In this document: positions 48,641 to 59,485 of the stretch, one piece after another
Position numbering within the stretch: the stretch's first letter is position 1
Layout of the letters: every line of letters begins with the position of its first letter
Assembly: GCA_016864895.1 (NCBI GenBank)
Contig: CP046107.1
Span: 868,001 to 932,000 of the forward strand
Origin: Neisseriaceae bacterium
GTDB lineage: Bacteria > Pseudomonadota > Gammaproteobacteria > Burkholderiales > Neisseriaceae
Direction of reading: 5' to 3'
Length of the DNA stretch: 64,000 nucleotides
The notes under the pieces: generated by a model
Told to the model about the DNA's origin: nothing
What the model saw: only the letters and a program-made list of their open reading frames with translations
Database searches by the model: none
Made by a program: the position numbers and the translations under genes

Positions 48641-51600
48641 TTAATTCAGATTAAACGATATATGTGATGTGCTATATAATGATTGTAAGCTATATGTATT
48701 CTCTACATTTAACTGCTCAATACCTTGACTAACTGCTAACCCAGCTGTAATTGTAGTATACAGTGGTACATTTTGTGTTAAAGCACTCCTTCTAATAGAG
48801 TGACTATCTTGGATAGATTGAATCTTATCATTCACAGTGTTAATTACAATTGCAACTCCACCATTTTTAATTTTATCTACAATATGTGGCCTACCTTCCA
48901 TAACCTTATTCACAACTTCAACATTAAATCCTCTCTCCTGTAGATAAATAGCCGTTCCCTTTGTTGCACATAGTGTGTAGCCACCTGCTAAAAAATTCGT
49001 AGCAATCTGTGGTAAGTAAATTTTATCCTCATCACGAACAGACATAAACACACAGCCAGAATTAGGAATAATAGAATTAGCCCCTAATTGAGATTTAATA
49101 AATGCCTCTGCAAAAGTTTTACCTATGCCCATCACTTCTCCTGTGGAACGCATTTCAGGACCGAGTATCGTATCAACACCTGGAAACTTAATAAAAGGAA
49201 ACACAGCCTCTTTTACAAAGTAATGTTCTGGAATAATTTCTTCAGTAAATTCAATATCAGAAAGTTTTTCACCTAGCATCACTCTAGCACCAACTTTAGC
49301 TAAAGGAACTCCAGTTGCTTTACTGACAAATGGTACTGTGCGACTCGCCCTAGGATTGACTTCTAAAACATAAACAACACTACCTTGAACTGCAAATTGT
49401 ACATTCATTAAACCAACCACCTGTATGGCTCTTGCCATCTCTTTGGTCTGTCTGCGAATCTCATCTTGAATACTAGAAGTCAGTGAATAAGCAGGAATTG
49501 AACAAGCAGAATCTCCACTATGCACACCCGCCTGCTCAATATGTTGCATTAGCCCACCAATCACTACTTTTTCTCCATCACTAACACAATCCACATCAAC
49601 TTCTATAGCATTGTTTAAGAAACGATCTAGTAGGATTGGATTATCTTCTGATATTTTCACAGCTTCTGTCATATATTGTAATAGCTGTTCAGAATCATTG
49701 ACCACTTGCATAGCCCGACCACCTAGTACATAAGATGGTCTAACAACCAACGGATAACCAATTTGCTCAGCCAACATCATCGCATCATCCACTTTATATG
49801 CAATACGGTTAGGAGGCTGTTTTAAACCCAAGTCATCTAATATTTTTTTAAATTTCTCCCTATCTTCTGCTAAATCAATACTATTAGCTGAAGTCCCTAC
49901 AATATTCACACCATTAGCTACTAATTCATTGGCCAATTTTAAGGGAGTTTGTCCACCATAATGCACAATCATACCATCAGGTTTCTCAATATGCACAATG
50001 TTTAAAATATCCTCTAATGTTAACGGTTCAAAATATAAACGGTCAGATGTATCAAAATCAGTTGAAACTGTTTCAGGATTACAATTAACCATAATTGTTT
50101 CCCAACCTCTTTCCTTTAATGCTAAGGATGCATGTACACAACAATAATCAAACTCAATACCTTGGCCAATACGATTAGGCCCACCACCTAAAATAATAAT
50201 TTTTTTACAAGTACTTGGTCTTGCTTCATCAAAATCCTCATAAGTAGAATACATGTAAGCTGTATCCGTTTCAAACTCCCCGGCACAAGTATCTACTCTC
50301 TTGAAAACAGGATACAATCTGAGGTCTTTCATTCTAAATTCTCTAACTTTTACCTCACTTGTACCAACTAAACTGGCAATTCTTTTATCTGAAAATCCCT
50401 TAGCTTTTAATCTCTTAAAATACTTTAATTCTACAGTCTCTAAAGTCTTTTTAGATAACTCCTGTTCTTCAGTTACAATGTCTTGAATCTGAGCCAAAAA
50501 CCATGGATCAATAGATGAAATTTTATTAATTTCCTCTAGACTCATCCCTACTCTAAAAGCATCTGCCACATATAAAATACGGTCTGCTTTCGGATTAACC
50601 AACTCTTGACGAATGATTACTTCATCCTCTGTTTTTGGATCAAATCCAGATAACCCTGTTTCTAAACCCCTCAGGGCTTTTTGTACTGACTCCTGAAAAG
50701 TGCGTCCAATTGCCATAACTTCACCCACAGATTTCATTTGTGTCGTTAGATGATCATCTGCCACAGGAAATTTTTCAAAAGCAAAACGAGGTATTTTGGT
50801 AACTACATAATCAATACTTGGCTCAAAAGAAGCAGGTGTCTTCCCCGCTGTAATATCATTTTTAATTTCGTCTAGAGTGAATCCAACTGCCAGTTTAGCG
50901 GCTACTTTTGCTATAGGAAAGCCTGTTGCTTTCGATGCCAAAGCAGAAGAACGAGAAACTCTAGGATTCATCTCAATGACAATCATCTCGCCATTGACAG
51001 GGTTAACTGCAAATTGTACATTCGCTCCACCAGTATCTACGCCGATCTCACGTAATACAGCAATACTTGCGTTACGCATAATTTGATACTCTTTATCAGT
51101 TAAGGTTTGTATTGGAGCAACTGTTATCGAGTCTCCTGTATGCACACCCATAGGATCAAAATTTTCAATCGAACATACAATAATACAATTATCGTTTTTA
51201 TCACGTATGACCTCCATTTCATATTCTTTCCAACGCAGTACTGACTGTTCAATTAAAAGTTCATGAGTAGGCGACGCTTCAAATCCTCGTTCACAAATTT
51301 CTAAAAATTCCTCTTTGTTATAAGCAATACCTCCTCCAGAACCCCCCATAGTAAAAGAAGGTCTAATTAATGTTGGAAATCCAATTTTATTCTGAGCCTC
51401 AAGTGCTTCTTGTATACTATGACACACAAATGATTTAGGGCAGGATAGCCCTATCTTTCGCATGGCTTCCTTAAAACGTCCCCTATCTTCTGCTTTATTA
51501 ATAGCATCTTCAGAAGCTCCAATTAGCTCAACATTATATTTTTCTAATACACCATTTCTTCCCAAATCCAAAGCACAGTTTAGTGCTGTTTGTCCACCCA

Positions 51601-51868
51601 TAGTGGGCAAAATAGCATCAGGTCTTTCTTTTTCTATAATTCTCTCAACCACTTGCCACTGAATTGGCTCAACATAAGTCACATCTGCTATTTCAGGATC
51701 AGTCATAATAGTTGCAGGATTAGAATTAACTAAAATAACTTTATAGCCCTCTTCACGCAATGCTTTACAGGCTTGCGTTCCTGAGTAATCAAATTCACAT
51801 GCTTGTCCAATAACAATAGGCCCTGCACCTATAATCAAAATACTCTTTAAATCGGTTCTTTTTGGCAT
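48641..51868 (-). CDS. carB: carbamoyl-phosphate synthase large subunit
   Basis: Makes carbamoyl phosphate from ammonia, bicarbonate and ATP for arginine and pyrimidines. The 1075 residues hold two tandem ATP-grasp halves: [20 protein letters not shown] at the start and [19 protein letters not shown] near 560, [15 protein letters not shown], and a C-terminal MGS-like allosteric domain (from about 940). Length equals that of E. coli (1073). It is 43 bases after carA and 5 before rnhA. Confidence 0.98.
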   Translation of the reverse strand: MPKRTDLKSILIIGAGPIVIGQACEFDYSGTQACKALREEGYKVILVNSNPATIMTDPEIADVTYVEPIQWQVVERIIEKERPDAILPTMGGQTALNCALDLGRNGVLEKYNVELIGASEDAINKAEDRGRFKEAMRKIGLSCPKSFVCHSIQEALEAQNKIGFPTLIRPSFTMGGSGGGIAYNKEEFLEICERGFEASPTHELLIEQSVLRWKEYEMEVIRDKNDNCIIVCSIENFDPMGVHTGDSITVAPIQTLTDKEYQIMRNASIAVLREIGVDTGGANVQFAVNPVNGEMIVIEMNPRVSRSSALASKATGFPIAKVAAKLAVGFTLDEIKNDITAGKTPASFEPSIDYVVTKIPRFAFEKFPVADDHLTTQMKSVGEVMAIGRTFQESVQKALRGLETGLSGFDPKTEDEVIIRQELVNPKADRILYVADAFRVGMSLEEINKISSIDPWFLAQIQDIVTEEQELSKKTLETVELKYFKRLKAKGFSDKRIASLVGTSEVKVREFRMKDLRLYPVFKRVDTCAGEFETDTAYMYSTYEDFDEARPSTCKKIIILGGGPNRIGQGIEFDYCCVHASLALKERGWETIMVNCNPETVSTDFDTSDRLYFEPLTLEDILNIVHIEKPDGMIVHYGGQTPLKLANELVANGVNIVGTSANSIDLAEDREKFKKILDDLGLKQPPNRIAYKVDDAMMLAEQIGYPLVVRPSYVLGGRAMQVVNDSEQLLQYMTEAVKISEDNPILLDRFLNNAIEVDVDCVSDGEKVVIGGLMQHIEQAGVHSGDSACSIPAYSLTSSIQDEIRRQTKEMARAIQVVGLMNVQFAVQGSVVYVLEVNPRASRTVPFVSKATGVPLAKVGARVMLGEKLSDIEFTEEIIPEHYFVKEAVFPFIKFPGVDTILGPEMRSTGEVMGIGKTFAEAFIKSQLGANSIIPNSGCVFMSVRDEDKIYLPQIATNFLAGGYTLCATKGTAIYLQERGFNVEVVNKVMEGRPHIVDKIKNGGVAIVINTVNDKIQSIQDSHSIRRSALTQNVPLYTTITAGLAVSQGIEQLNVENTYSLQSLYSTSHISFNLN

Positions 51869-51911
51869 AACTATCTCTTTTTTTTACGAATAAATACTAC
51901 CCATTATAGGC

Positions 51912-53045
51912 TCACGACAGCACTCTACTATTTTCAATATACTGTATAAATTGATCAAACAATACATCTATATCTTGAGGCCCTGGACTGGCTTCGGGAT
52001 GTCCTTGAAAAGATAGAACAGGTTTACCTTTCAATACAATTCCTTGTAAAGACTGATCAAACAATGATCTATGTGTCACTTCTACACTGTCAGGTAAACT
52101 TTTTTCATCTACAAAAAATCCATGATTCTGACTAGTAATTGAAACTCTATTATTTCTTAAATCTATCACAGGGTGGTTCGCACCATGATGACCAAACTTC
52201 ATTTTTTGAGTTTTACCACCTAAAGCCAAGGACAATAGTTGATGCCCTAGACATATCCCAAATAAGGGAATATTTTTAGACAAAAAAGTTTTAATAGCTT
52301 CAATCGCATAAGTGCATGGCTCAGGATCTCCAGGCCCATTCGACAAAAAAATCCCATCAGGATTTAAAGCCAACACATCTTCTGCTGTTGTATTCGCTGG
52401 CACCACAGTCAGTTTACATCCACGGGCAACCAATGACCGTAAAATATTCCTTTTTACACCAAAATCATAAACAATAACATTGTATTTGAAATTATCTTCT
52501 AAAGTGTATCGTTTATCTAACCGCCATTTCCCTTCCATAAAAGAATATTTTTCAGCACATGTTACTTCTGACGCCAGATCTTTTCCTGTCATTGAACCAA
52601 AATCTTTAGCCAATTGGATCCCTCTTTGAATATCTATGTGCTCTCCAGTCAAAATAGCACCTACCTGACTACCTTGAGATCGAATAATCCTTGTCAAATG
52701 CCTTGTATCTATATCTGAAATAGCAACAATTTGATGTTTTTTTAAATATTCTGAAAGACTATCTGTTGCTCTAAAATTACTCGCCAAAGAAGAAAGAGAA
52801 CGAATTATTAATCCTTTGGCAAAAATTTTATCTGACTCTTCATCCTCTGAATTGACACCAACGTTCCCAATATGAGGATAAGTTAAAGTAATTAATTGTT
52901 GTGCGTACGAAGGATCAGTTAGAATCTCTTGATAACCTGTCATCGAAGTATTAAAAACCACTTCACCAACTGATTCGCCTTCACACCCAATTGAATATCC
53001 TTTGAAAACAGTTCCATCCGATAAAACCAACACAGCCTCAGTCAT
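51912..53045 (-). CDS. carA: carbamoyl-phosphate synthase small subunit
   Basis: Glutaminase subunit that supplies ammonia to CarB. The N-terminal domain starts [17 protein letters not shown]. The class I glutamine amidotransferase triad is complete: Cys in [17 protein letters not shown], His and Glu in [13 protein letters not shown]. Length 377 aa. GAGG lies 8 bases upstream of the ATG. Upstream is a leader ORF overlapping a terminator-like hairpin, described separately, which suggests attenuation. Confidence 0.97.
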   Translation of the reverse strand: MTEAVLVLSDGTVFKGYSIGCEGESVGEVVFNTSMTGYQEILTDPSYAQQLITLTYPHIGNVGVNSEDEESDKIFAKGLIIRSLSSLASNFRATDSLSEYLKKHQIVAISDIDTRHLTRIIRSQGSQVGAILTGEHIDIQRGIQLAKDFGSMTGKDLASEVTCAEKYSFMEGKWRLDKRYTLEDNFKYNVIVYDFGVKRNILRSLVARGCKLTVVPANTTAEDVLALNPDGIFLSNGPGDPEPCTYAIEAIKTFLSKNIPLFGICLGHQLLSLALGGKTQKMKFGHHGANHPVIDLRNNRVSITSQNHGFFVDEKSLPDSVEVTHRSLFDQSLQGIVLKGKPVLSFQGHPEASPGPQDIDVLFDQFIQYIENSRVLS

Positions 53046-53049
53046 TTAA

Positions 53050-53154
53050 TTACCTCAATTTCAAAATGTTATATGTTACAGTATCATTGCAGAAAAAAAG
53101 CACGGGCAGATTTCTGCCTTTCGTGCTTTTACCATTAACCTGTAAGCAGTCCAT
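53050..53154 (-). CDS. candidate carA leader peptide spanning an attenuator
   Basis: A 34-codon ORF beginning MDCLQVNGKSTKG and ending ILKLR, with its TAA four bases before the carA ATG. It reads straight through the terminator hairpin at 53093-53130, whose T run encodes LPVLFF. No clear Shine-Dalgarno precedes the ATG. The arrangement, translation through a terminator whose strength depends on ribosome position, is that of the pyrBI leader of E. coli. Coding of this short ORF is inferred from position only. Confidence 0.45.
   Translation of the reverse strand: MDCLQVNGKSTKGRNLPVLFFCNDTVTYNILKLR
53093..53130 (-). promoter_or_regulatory. terminator-like attenuator hairpin upstream of carA
   Basis: On the minus strand AAAGCACG-AAA-GGCAG pairs with CTGCC-CGTGCTTT around a 4-base loop with a 3-base bulge, followed by a run of seven T. 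It lies about 50 bases before the carA ATG, and no minus-strand gene upstream could own it. A possible promoter (TTGATT, 16 bases, TATTTT) lies about 35 bases further up. Confidence 0.6.
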
Positions 53155-53602
53155 TTTAAAATAATTAATGTAATATCGCAATCAAGATTTTATAGATCTG
53201 TTACACAAAAATATTGTAAACGCTACTTAAGGTAGCTTTCTAAAGAACACCTTATATGATCCATATTGAATTTGACACTATCTTACCTATTACACTGTTA
53301 CTCAACAATATAGTACGAAAAAATTCTCTTGGAGTACCTAAGACATGAGCCAAAACAAAAGCTACAATATTTTATATAAAATTCACTCTGATAATGCGTC
53401 CAGTTTGTTACCTTTAGAGATAAATTATCTAGCTTCCAACTAAATTAATAATCTATGAAATACCCATTAGACTAGTACGTAAAAAATTTTACCCTCAATA
53501 ATGCATTTTATGTATATGAGATAGATACCCTTGATTTCATTATCGAATGAAACTTTAAATTACTACCACCATACTTGATTTCTATCCTCAAAATACGGAT
53601 CA

Positions 53603-53770
53603 ATGAAGTTGTTTTGGTATCAAAATAAATCAGATGTATTTTTGTTTTCATTCATATTTATTATTAAATTTGCATATTTGATGTTACTCTTTTGTATATG
53701 GCTAACATCTTTATTAATTAGATTTAACTCTCAAAATAACATAAATCCTAAATATATACATATATACTAG
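53603..53770 (+). CDS. small hydrophobic ORF, hypothetical or gene remnant
   Basis: Fifty-five codons from an ATG, starting MKLFWYQNKSDVFLF with one long hydrophobic stretch (residues about 12-40) and a polar tail. There is no clear ribosome binding site. No family recognised. It could be a small membrane protein or the front piece of a broken gene whose rest is the next ORF. Confidence 0.25.
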   Translation: MKLFWYQNKSDVFLFSFIFIIKFAYLMLLFCIWLTSLLIRFNSQNNINPKYIHIY

Positions 53771-53796
53771 CGATTTACTTTTGACACTATATTTTT

Positions 53797-53994
53797 TTGT
53801 TTCCTAGTGAATCTATATCGAAATTCTCAATATCATACTCTGGATTTCTCTTGTACCTATGGCTATTAAACCAAATAGGTATAAGTGGATATAGTATGGC
53901 ATTATTATTTTTTTCCTCATTATTTGGTTACCTTGCTTGTTCTATTAGCTCGTTTGCCAACCTAAAAGAGAAAACCCAAAAAAGAAATTTTTAG
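53797..53994 (+). CDS. small hydrophobic ORF, hypothetical or gene remnant
   Basis: Sixty-five codons from a TTG, with two hydrophobic segments (about 12-25 and 33-52) and a basic end (KEKTQKRNF). No ribosome binding site and no recognised family. It follows the previous hydrophobic ORF by 26 bases in a different frame, so the two may be pieces of one decayed membrane protein gene. Confidence 0.25.
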   Translation: MFPSESISKFSISYSGFLLYLWLLNQIGISGYSMALLFFSSLFGYLACSISSFANLKEKTQKRNF

Positions 53995-54897
53995 AAAGCT
54001 AAGTAGGAAAAAGTTGATAAGTAGAATTAAATGGTATTACATAGTAGCCTTACAAAGATTCATACCAATTGAAAATCTTTATTGAAATCTTAATTCAACG
54101 GAGGTTTCATTATGATAGAAAAATACAACCTTTATTTTTTGACCTACTAATAATCATTAGTAGCCGCCACTCAAATACAAATACTTATTCTTCTGAAATA
54201 CTCCATTAATATAAAATAAATTTACAAGAACAAATATCTATATCAGAAAGATTCTGTCAATACGAAAGATGTAAAACCAAAAATTTTACATATCTGACCG
54301 GATTGACTGACCTCTTTGAACATAAAGCAAATACAAAAGCTATAACAGTAACTGCTAAACTTCAAATAAATCTAATTTTTCGTGTATAGGATCATCTAAG
54401 GTATGTACTATTTAAAAATTGAAGATAAATAAAACCAATAGGCTTGCAAGTATTGAAGTTGAAAAAATAAGAAACCGAAACTATCTAAAATAGTGATGTT
54501 ATCAATATTAAACTAAATATACAAAATACGATACACCATTCACTTAGCTTTTATCAATCTTAATTTGCTGTATACCCTCCATTGACATGATATAGTATAG
54601 GCCATTTAGTTGATATACTGTGAATTTAACCCCGTTATACTTATTTCCTTCGATTTAATGGTTATTGTACCAACACTATTTCTTATCTTTAAAAGAAAGG
54701 CAACATCACTGTAATAAATATTGAGCCGATTGCAAAAATCATAACCGCCCCAATCCCATTGATACACCATAAAAAACCGAATATTTTAAGAAATTTTGAA
54801 ACAAAATTATTACTGATCGTGTAGAATGTTTAGGAGGAGCTCCAACCCGGATTGAGACAGAGTCAAATAACAACCTAAGAATTTAAGGAAAAGTAAA

Positions 54898-55341
54898 ATG
54901 AACGGTTTTCAATGGTTTCTTACTGCGTTAAATAATTCTTTCAAATTCAGCGGACGAGCAAGACGTGCCGAATTTGCTTGGTTCACACTGATTGCAACTA
55001 TTATTTCGATACCCATTTCGTTGTTATCTACCGGATTACCAAAAATACTTGATCTACTTATCAATATAATCTACCTGATTCCAAGTACTTCAGTAACAAC
55101 TAGACGGTTACATGACCTGGGGTATTCGGGTTGGCTACAAACCCCATTTACCTTACTGGGGGTATATTTCATTTTTGCAGAACCACCGGAGGCAATGACA
55201 AACAATGAAGTTTATGGATATTTTCTTATCATATTGATTTCTTTATCTTTTTTGCTGTATCTTGTATTCAAAGATGGGCAACGTAAAGATAATGCTTATG
55301 GCAAAGATCCAAAAGGTGAATTAGAAAAGATAAATAACTAG
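54898..55341 (+). CDS. DUF805 domain membrane protein
   Basis: A 147-residue inner-membrane protein with about four hydrophobic segments. The DUF805 marks are FQWFLTALNNSFKFSGRARRAEFAWF at the start, TTRRLHDLGYSGW in the middle and KDGQRKDNAYGKDPKG near the end. The function of the family is not established. AAGGAAAAG lies a few bases upstream of the ATG. It is isolated: 1.7-1.8 kb of nearly gene-free DNA lies on each side, so it may be an islet that survived decay. Confidence 0.92.
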   Translation: MNGFQWFLTALNNSFKFSGRARRAEFAWFTLIATIISIPISLLSTGLPKILDLLINIIYLIPSTSVTTRRLHDLGYSGWLQTPFTLLGVYFIFAEPPEAMTNNEVYGYFLIILISLSFLLYLVFKDGQRKDNAYGKDPKGELEKINN

Positions 55342-57147
55342 ATATTTGATTTTTTTACAAAAATTAAAGGTAAGCATTTTATTTCGCCTTTTATACAGGT
55401 AACTTATTGGTAAGTGTAGTAAAAATAGACAAGTAATCAAAACAAGTACAGGATCATAAAGTTGGTGATCGATTTATGAGACCAGAAAAGCCTGTGTAGA
55501 TATTTTTCAATTTTATTTTTTAAAATTTATAAAAAAATACTTGACAGGTTTCTCATGAATAACAATCTAAATGTATCCTAATAAAATGCACCCTAATAAA
55601 AATACATTTTTTGCTACAAACAACTGTCTCTTCGCAACAACTTTTAATTTTTTGAACTCAAAAAGTATTGAATTTATTAGTAAAAAGATTCTACAACAAA
55701 CAATTATTCACAAGATTTTGTTTCGACAAATACTTATTACCCTTGGCTATTTATCACAGAAAATAACAGCTTATCTGTCATTTAACTTTTCTACAAATAT
55801 AAGTAGGTAATATCAAGCTACCTAGATTGACTATCAATTTTGAAAAAATTTAGAAAAAGTTAAAAAATTTCTCCTATACGGTGAAATACATATTAATCAA
55901 ATTAATGTTAATTATTACATTCATCAAAACAAATCCCATCATAATTGTCTAGACAAATACAAGAAATATCATCGCAGCAAGGAAAATTCTACATATTAAA
56001 ATGTATCACTACTATCAGGACATTATAAAGAGAGTTTAATACCTAAAAAATAAAGATATACTGCATTTAAACCCAACATTGGGTAAAACCTGATAATAGT
56101 ATCCTCATACAGATAGTGTATGACAGACTAACCTTCCATTTACAAGAGCATAGCTTGTAAATCAGTCATAAGCATTTTGTTTAATAGATGATGTAATAAA
56201 CAATCTTGCCGAATGCTTTTTCATAGAACCCAGCAAATGATTACGGTTATCTCTCATATGATAAAATAATATCGATACTATGTACGCCAGTGAATGCTGT
56301 ACGAGAAGATAATCGTTGCAAGAGAGTGAAAAAAAAATTTGAACACTTAAAAATTGGCATTACTATAAAAAAACTTTCTGGCAATTGGTAAGGAAATAAC
56401 ATACCTGAATCTGTCATTATGAAGCCGAAATAAATTATCCTTTCTGGGAATAATCAACTAAAATTATCCTAACCTTAATTTATGAAGTTATAAAGTAGTG
56501 AAATTTTTACTGTATAAGTGTGTTTCAATATTGATGTCCATCACTACATAATGATGAAATTAAGCCAGACAGCCATGATCAAAATCATTGTTACTGTTTT
56601 ACGTAGATCAAGTAAAAAATCTTACCAGCTACTTATATGTTAAATTTAAAATTTGGTGATCGAATATGGTGAACTAGTTAATCTATTGTATTTTTCTTTC
56701 ATATTGAAATAATAGTTCTAATAACCTAGAAATACAACATATAACATAAGAAATGAAAAAAATCAGTATTTTTCCTTTAGATAAAAAATAAGTATTTAAT
56801 TTGTTGCCAGGATCATAACAATATCAAAATCCCTTGAAATGGATAGTGTCAGTTAATATAGATGAAAATTATTTGTCTACTAAAAATTGCATTACTTATA
56901 CCTTAAACTTAATTTCCAAAAAAATAAACCCATTACTATTTCTTGTTACCCCTTTACCAAACTCTCTAAATTGATTCTAGCAATATTTGTTCTTAATTCA
57001 CCAATAGGATAGAAAACAAATATTTTTTCTCCATTTATCGTAGTTCTGAATAATATTGACATTTAAAACAATTAGATAAGTTTTATTTTTTTCTTATGTA
57101 GGTAAAAATAGTATACTTAAAGACAGTTAATACACAATGGATAAACA
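55342..57147. other. gene-poor region between the DUF805 gene and mscS
   Basis: About 1.8 kb without a credible gene. A 79-codon frame at 55571-55810 is low-complexity and not convincing. Near 56205-56265 the plus strand reads NNLAECFF in one frame and LSYDKI in another, reminiscent of the end of IS5-type transposases, but this is weak. An imperfect copy of the palindrome seen in two other gaps is at 56612-56625. No RNA gene or terminator was recognised. Confidence 0.5.
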
Positions 57148-58425
57148 ATGTCTACAGATCTATTGACCAATATACAAAAAGTTTATACAGGTTTTATGAA
57201 CATTCCTTTCTACTTTACTAACGATACTCACAAAATTTTATCTTCAAAACAATCTTTACTTGAACTATTGTTGGTATCAATGTTGTTATTAACAATACTT
57301 CTAATAATCAAAAAAACCAATAATCGCTCAGGTATCCTTGCAAAATATTCTCTTAACTATTTATTTATTTTTTCTATCATTGGGTTACTAAGTGGCATAA
57401 GCACATCCATTTGTATCACTTATTTTGATTATTTTCCTTTTTGGTTATATCTTTTAACTGCAATGAGCTTGTGGGGCATAGTATCCGTTCTTATCATAAA
57501 ATTATTAGCTCATGTTATCCCTTATAAACTTTCTAACTACAACAAAAAAATTGCTATTGTTTTGGCCTCACTTGTTTTTGTTTTATGGTTTTCTGGTTTA
57601 GGTAAATCACTTATGGAATTTAGCCAAACAATCCAAATTTCAATTGGTAAAATCTCCATTAGTATTTTCACTTTGATTATCGGAATATTTTGGTCCATTA
57701 TCGCCTTTATTGTTACCCTATGGCTGAGTAGATTTGCTGAAACTAGGATTATGTCTATTGACAATGTAGATGAAAATTTTAAATTAATTATTTCTAAGCT
57801 TCTTAAGTTTTTGATTATTTTTATTTCTGTAACTATCATATTACCTATCTTTGGCATTGATATCACCACACTGACTATTTTGGGTGGTGCCTTTGCAGCA
57901 GGGTTAGGCTTTAGTTTACGCGATATTGTCAGTAATTACATTTCAGGATTTATCATCTTATTCGATCAGTCCATACGTATCCATGACAGAATTAAAGTAA
58001 ATAATTTTACTGGATATGTAACACATATCTCTACACGTTTTGTCACCCTAAAATCACATGATGGAACAGAAGCGCTTATCCCCAATCAAAAAATTATCTC
58101 AGATATTGTTAAAAATGAAAGTATGCTGGCTAAAGAATTGTTACAAGAATTTTCTTTAAAACTAGAACATGTAAACGATATTGCAGGAGCAATTAAAATC
58201 ATACAAAAAAATATTCGCCAACATGTTAATGTGAATAATCAAAAGAAAATCACTGTTGTTCTACACCAAATTGATCCTATTGGTATCGAAATAAAATCAT
58301 CTTATTGGATTAATACACTTTACCCTCCTGCTGCAGAAACACATTCGGAAATCCTTCAACAAATATATAATGATTTTCAAGAAAATGATATCCTATTAGC
58401 AAAATATTCTCATTACAATGTCTAA
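57148..58425 (+). CDS. mechanosensitive ion channel of the MscS family
   Basis: A 425-residue membrane protein. Five or so hydrophobic segments fill residues 35-250. The MscS core follows: the pore helix TLTILGGAFAAGLGFSLRDIVSNYISGFIIL (about 240-270, with Gly/Ala packing), the beta domain DRIKVNNFTGYVTHISTRFVTLKSHDGTEALIPN and a mixed C-terminal cytoplasmic domain. Such channels release solutes during hypo-osmotic shock. The gene overlaps the following Nudix gene by 8 bases, so translation is probably coupled. Confidence 0.93.
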   Translation: MSTDLLTNIQKVYTGFMNIPFYFTNDTHKILSSKQSLLELLLVSMLLLTILLIIKKTNNRSGILAKYSLNYLFIFSIIGLLSGISTSICITYFDYFPFWLYLLTAMSLWGIVSVLIIKLLAHVIPYKLSNYNKKIAIVLASLVFVLWFSGLGKSLMEFSQTIQISIGKISISIFTLIIGIFWSIIAFIVTLWLSRFAETRIMSIDNVDENFKLIISKLLKFLIIFISVTIILPIFGIDITTLTILGGAFAAGLGFSLRDIVSNYISGFIILFDQSIRIHDRIKVNNFTGYVTHISTRFVTLKSHDGTEALIPNQKIISDIVKNESMLAKELLQEFSLKLEHVNDIAGAIKIIQKNIRQHVNVNNQKKITVVLHQIDPIGIEIKSSYWINTLYPPAAETHSEILQQIYNDFQENDILLAKYSHYNV

Positions 58426-59293
58426 AAATTATATTAGTAAGAAGCAACAAGATGAAATCCTAGGATTTTTACAACCCCAGTTGAACTCTCCTTTGCCTGA
58501 CTATACAAATTTGTTTTTGAATAAACATCCATTAGGTCTATTAAGCCCCAAATTCAAAACCTTGATTATCGAATCTATATCTCCTACATCTGTACAGAAA
58601 ACACAAGATGGTATCCATATTGAAACTAAGGACTGGCTATCAATGTCTGACTTGCTCACAAAAATTACTTGGCATTGGCACGAGCAAAAAATTTATGACA
58701 ATTGGAGAAATGAACTATTTGATGTTCGAGATGAACAAGATAATAATACACTATTTTTACTCGAACGTTCCGCTTTTAGACCCTTAGGACTAAAAAGTCA
58801 TGCTGTTCATTTGAATGCGTGGTTCATAGACGATGATGATTCTATCGTACATTGGATCGCTAAAAGAAGCGCTCATAAAGCTGTTAGCCCCAATAAATTA
58901 GATAATATTGCTTGTGGTGGTATTAGTGCAGGAGAATCTCCCTATACATCAATCGTAAGAGAAAGCATGGAAGAAGCTGGCATCCAAGCCAATAAATTAA
59001 AATATATTTTTAAATCAAATAGTTATTTTAGTTTTCGTAAAGTGCACAACGGTATGCACCGCGAGTATTTGCATGTCTACCATTTAAAAACTAGTAAACA
59101 ACTAAACCCCAATAATATTGATGGGGAGGTAAGCTATTTTCAGAAAATGACTCATTCTGAGCTTATTAATGCTATTTTAAATGGTGAATTCATGCTCGAC
59201 TCAGTCATTAGTTTATTAGATTTATGGCTTTCACTACAATGTTTTGAGCCTCATGGAAAACTAGGACAGTGGCTAAAATATTTACAAATATAA
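58418..59293 (+). CDS. Nudix hydrolase with N-terminal DUF4743 domain
   Basis: A 291-residue protein. The N-terminal part (about 1-130) resembles DUF4743, including LFLLERSAFRPLGLKSHAVHLNAW. The Nudix box GGISAGESPYTSIVRESMEEAGI (near 168-190) has the G-x5-E-x7-REUxEExGU spacing with the catalytic Glu residues. Related proteins include thiamine-pyrophosphate-active Nudix enzymes, but the substrate here is unknown. Its start overlaps the mscS-like gene by 8 bases. Confidence 0.9.
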   Translation: MSKNYISKKQQDEILGFLQPQLNSPLPDYTNLFLNKHPLGLLSPKFKTLIIESISPTSVQKTQDGIHIETKDWLSMSDLLTKITWHWHEQKIYDNWRNELFDVRDEQDNNTLFLLERSAFRPLGLKSHAVHLNAWFIDDDDSIVHWIAKRSAHKAVSPNKLDNIACGGISAGESPYTSIVRESMEEAGIQANKLKYIFKSNSYFSFRKVHNGMHREYLHVYHLKTSKQLNPNNIDGEVSYFQKMTHSELINAILNGEFMLDSVISLLDLWLSLQCFEPHGKLGQWLKYLQI

Positions 59294-59485
59294 GAATGTT
59301 AAGAATGAAGAACCTAGTAGGCTAATTTTCTTATCATTTAACAGTAACTACCCCCAAGATATCTCACTTCCATTCTGAATACTCCAGATCTATTATGACA
59401 AACACCGACTATCAAACTAAAACTCGCAAAACAATCGGTAAATATTTTAACCGTATACCATATATGTTACTTAACAAAAACCTAT

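Larger units (their letters stand above)
53155..54897. other. gene-poor region between carA and the DUF805 gene
   Basis: About 1.7 kb of AT-rich DNA with many stops in all frames. It holds two small hydrophobic ORFs (53603-53770 and 53797-53994), two repeat segments shared with other gaps (53287-53325 and the palindrome 53479-53492), a perfect inverted repeat CTACTAAT-4-ATTAGTAG at 54144-54163, and a minus-strand fragment near 54690-54830 that reads like the hydrophobic end of a membrane protein (GAVMIFAIGSIFITVMLPFF) without a start. It looks like eroded genes. Confidence 0.55.

Noticed and set aside
54690..54830. Minus-strand reading ending GAVMIFAIGSIFITVMLPFF
   Set aside because: Looks like a membrane protein tail but has no start codon and a stop only about 46 codons upstream. 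Kept only as a possible relic in the gap description.
55571..55810. 79-codon ORF in the gap after DUF805
   Set aside because: Low-complexity Asn/Lys/Ile/Phe composition as from random AT-rich DNA, no ribosome binding site and no family resemblance.
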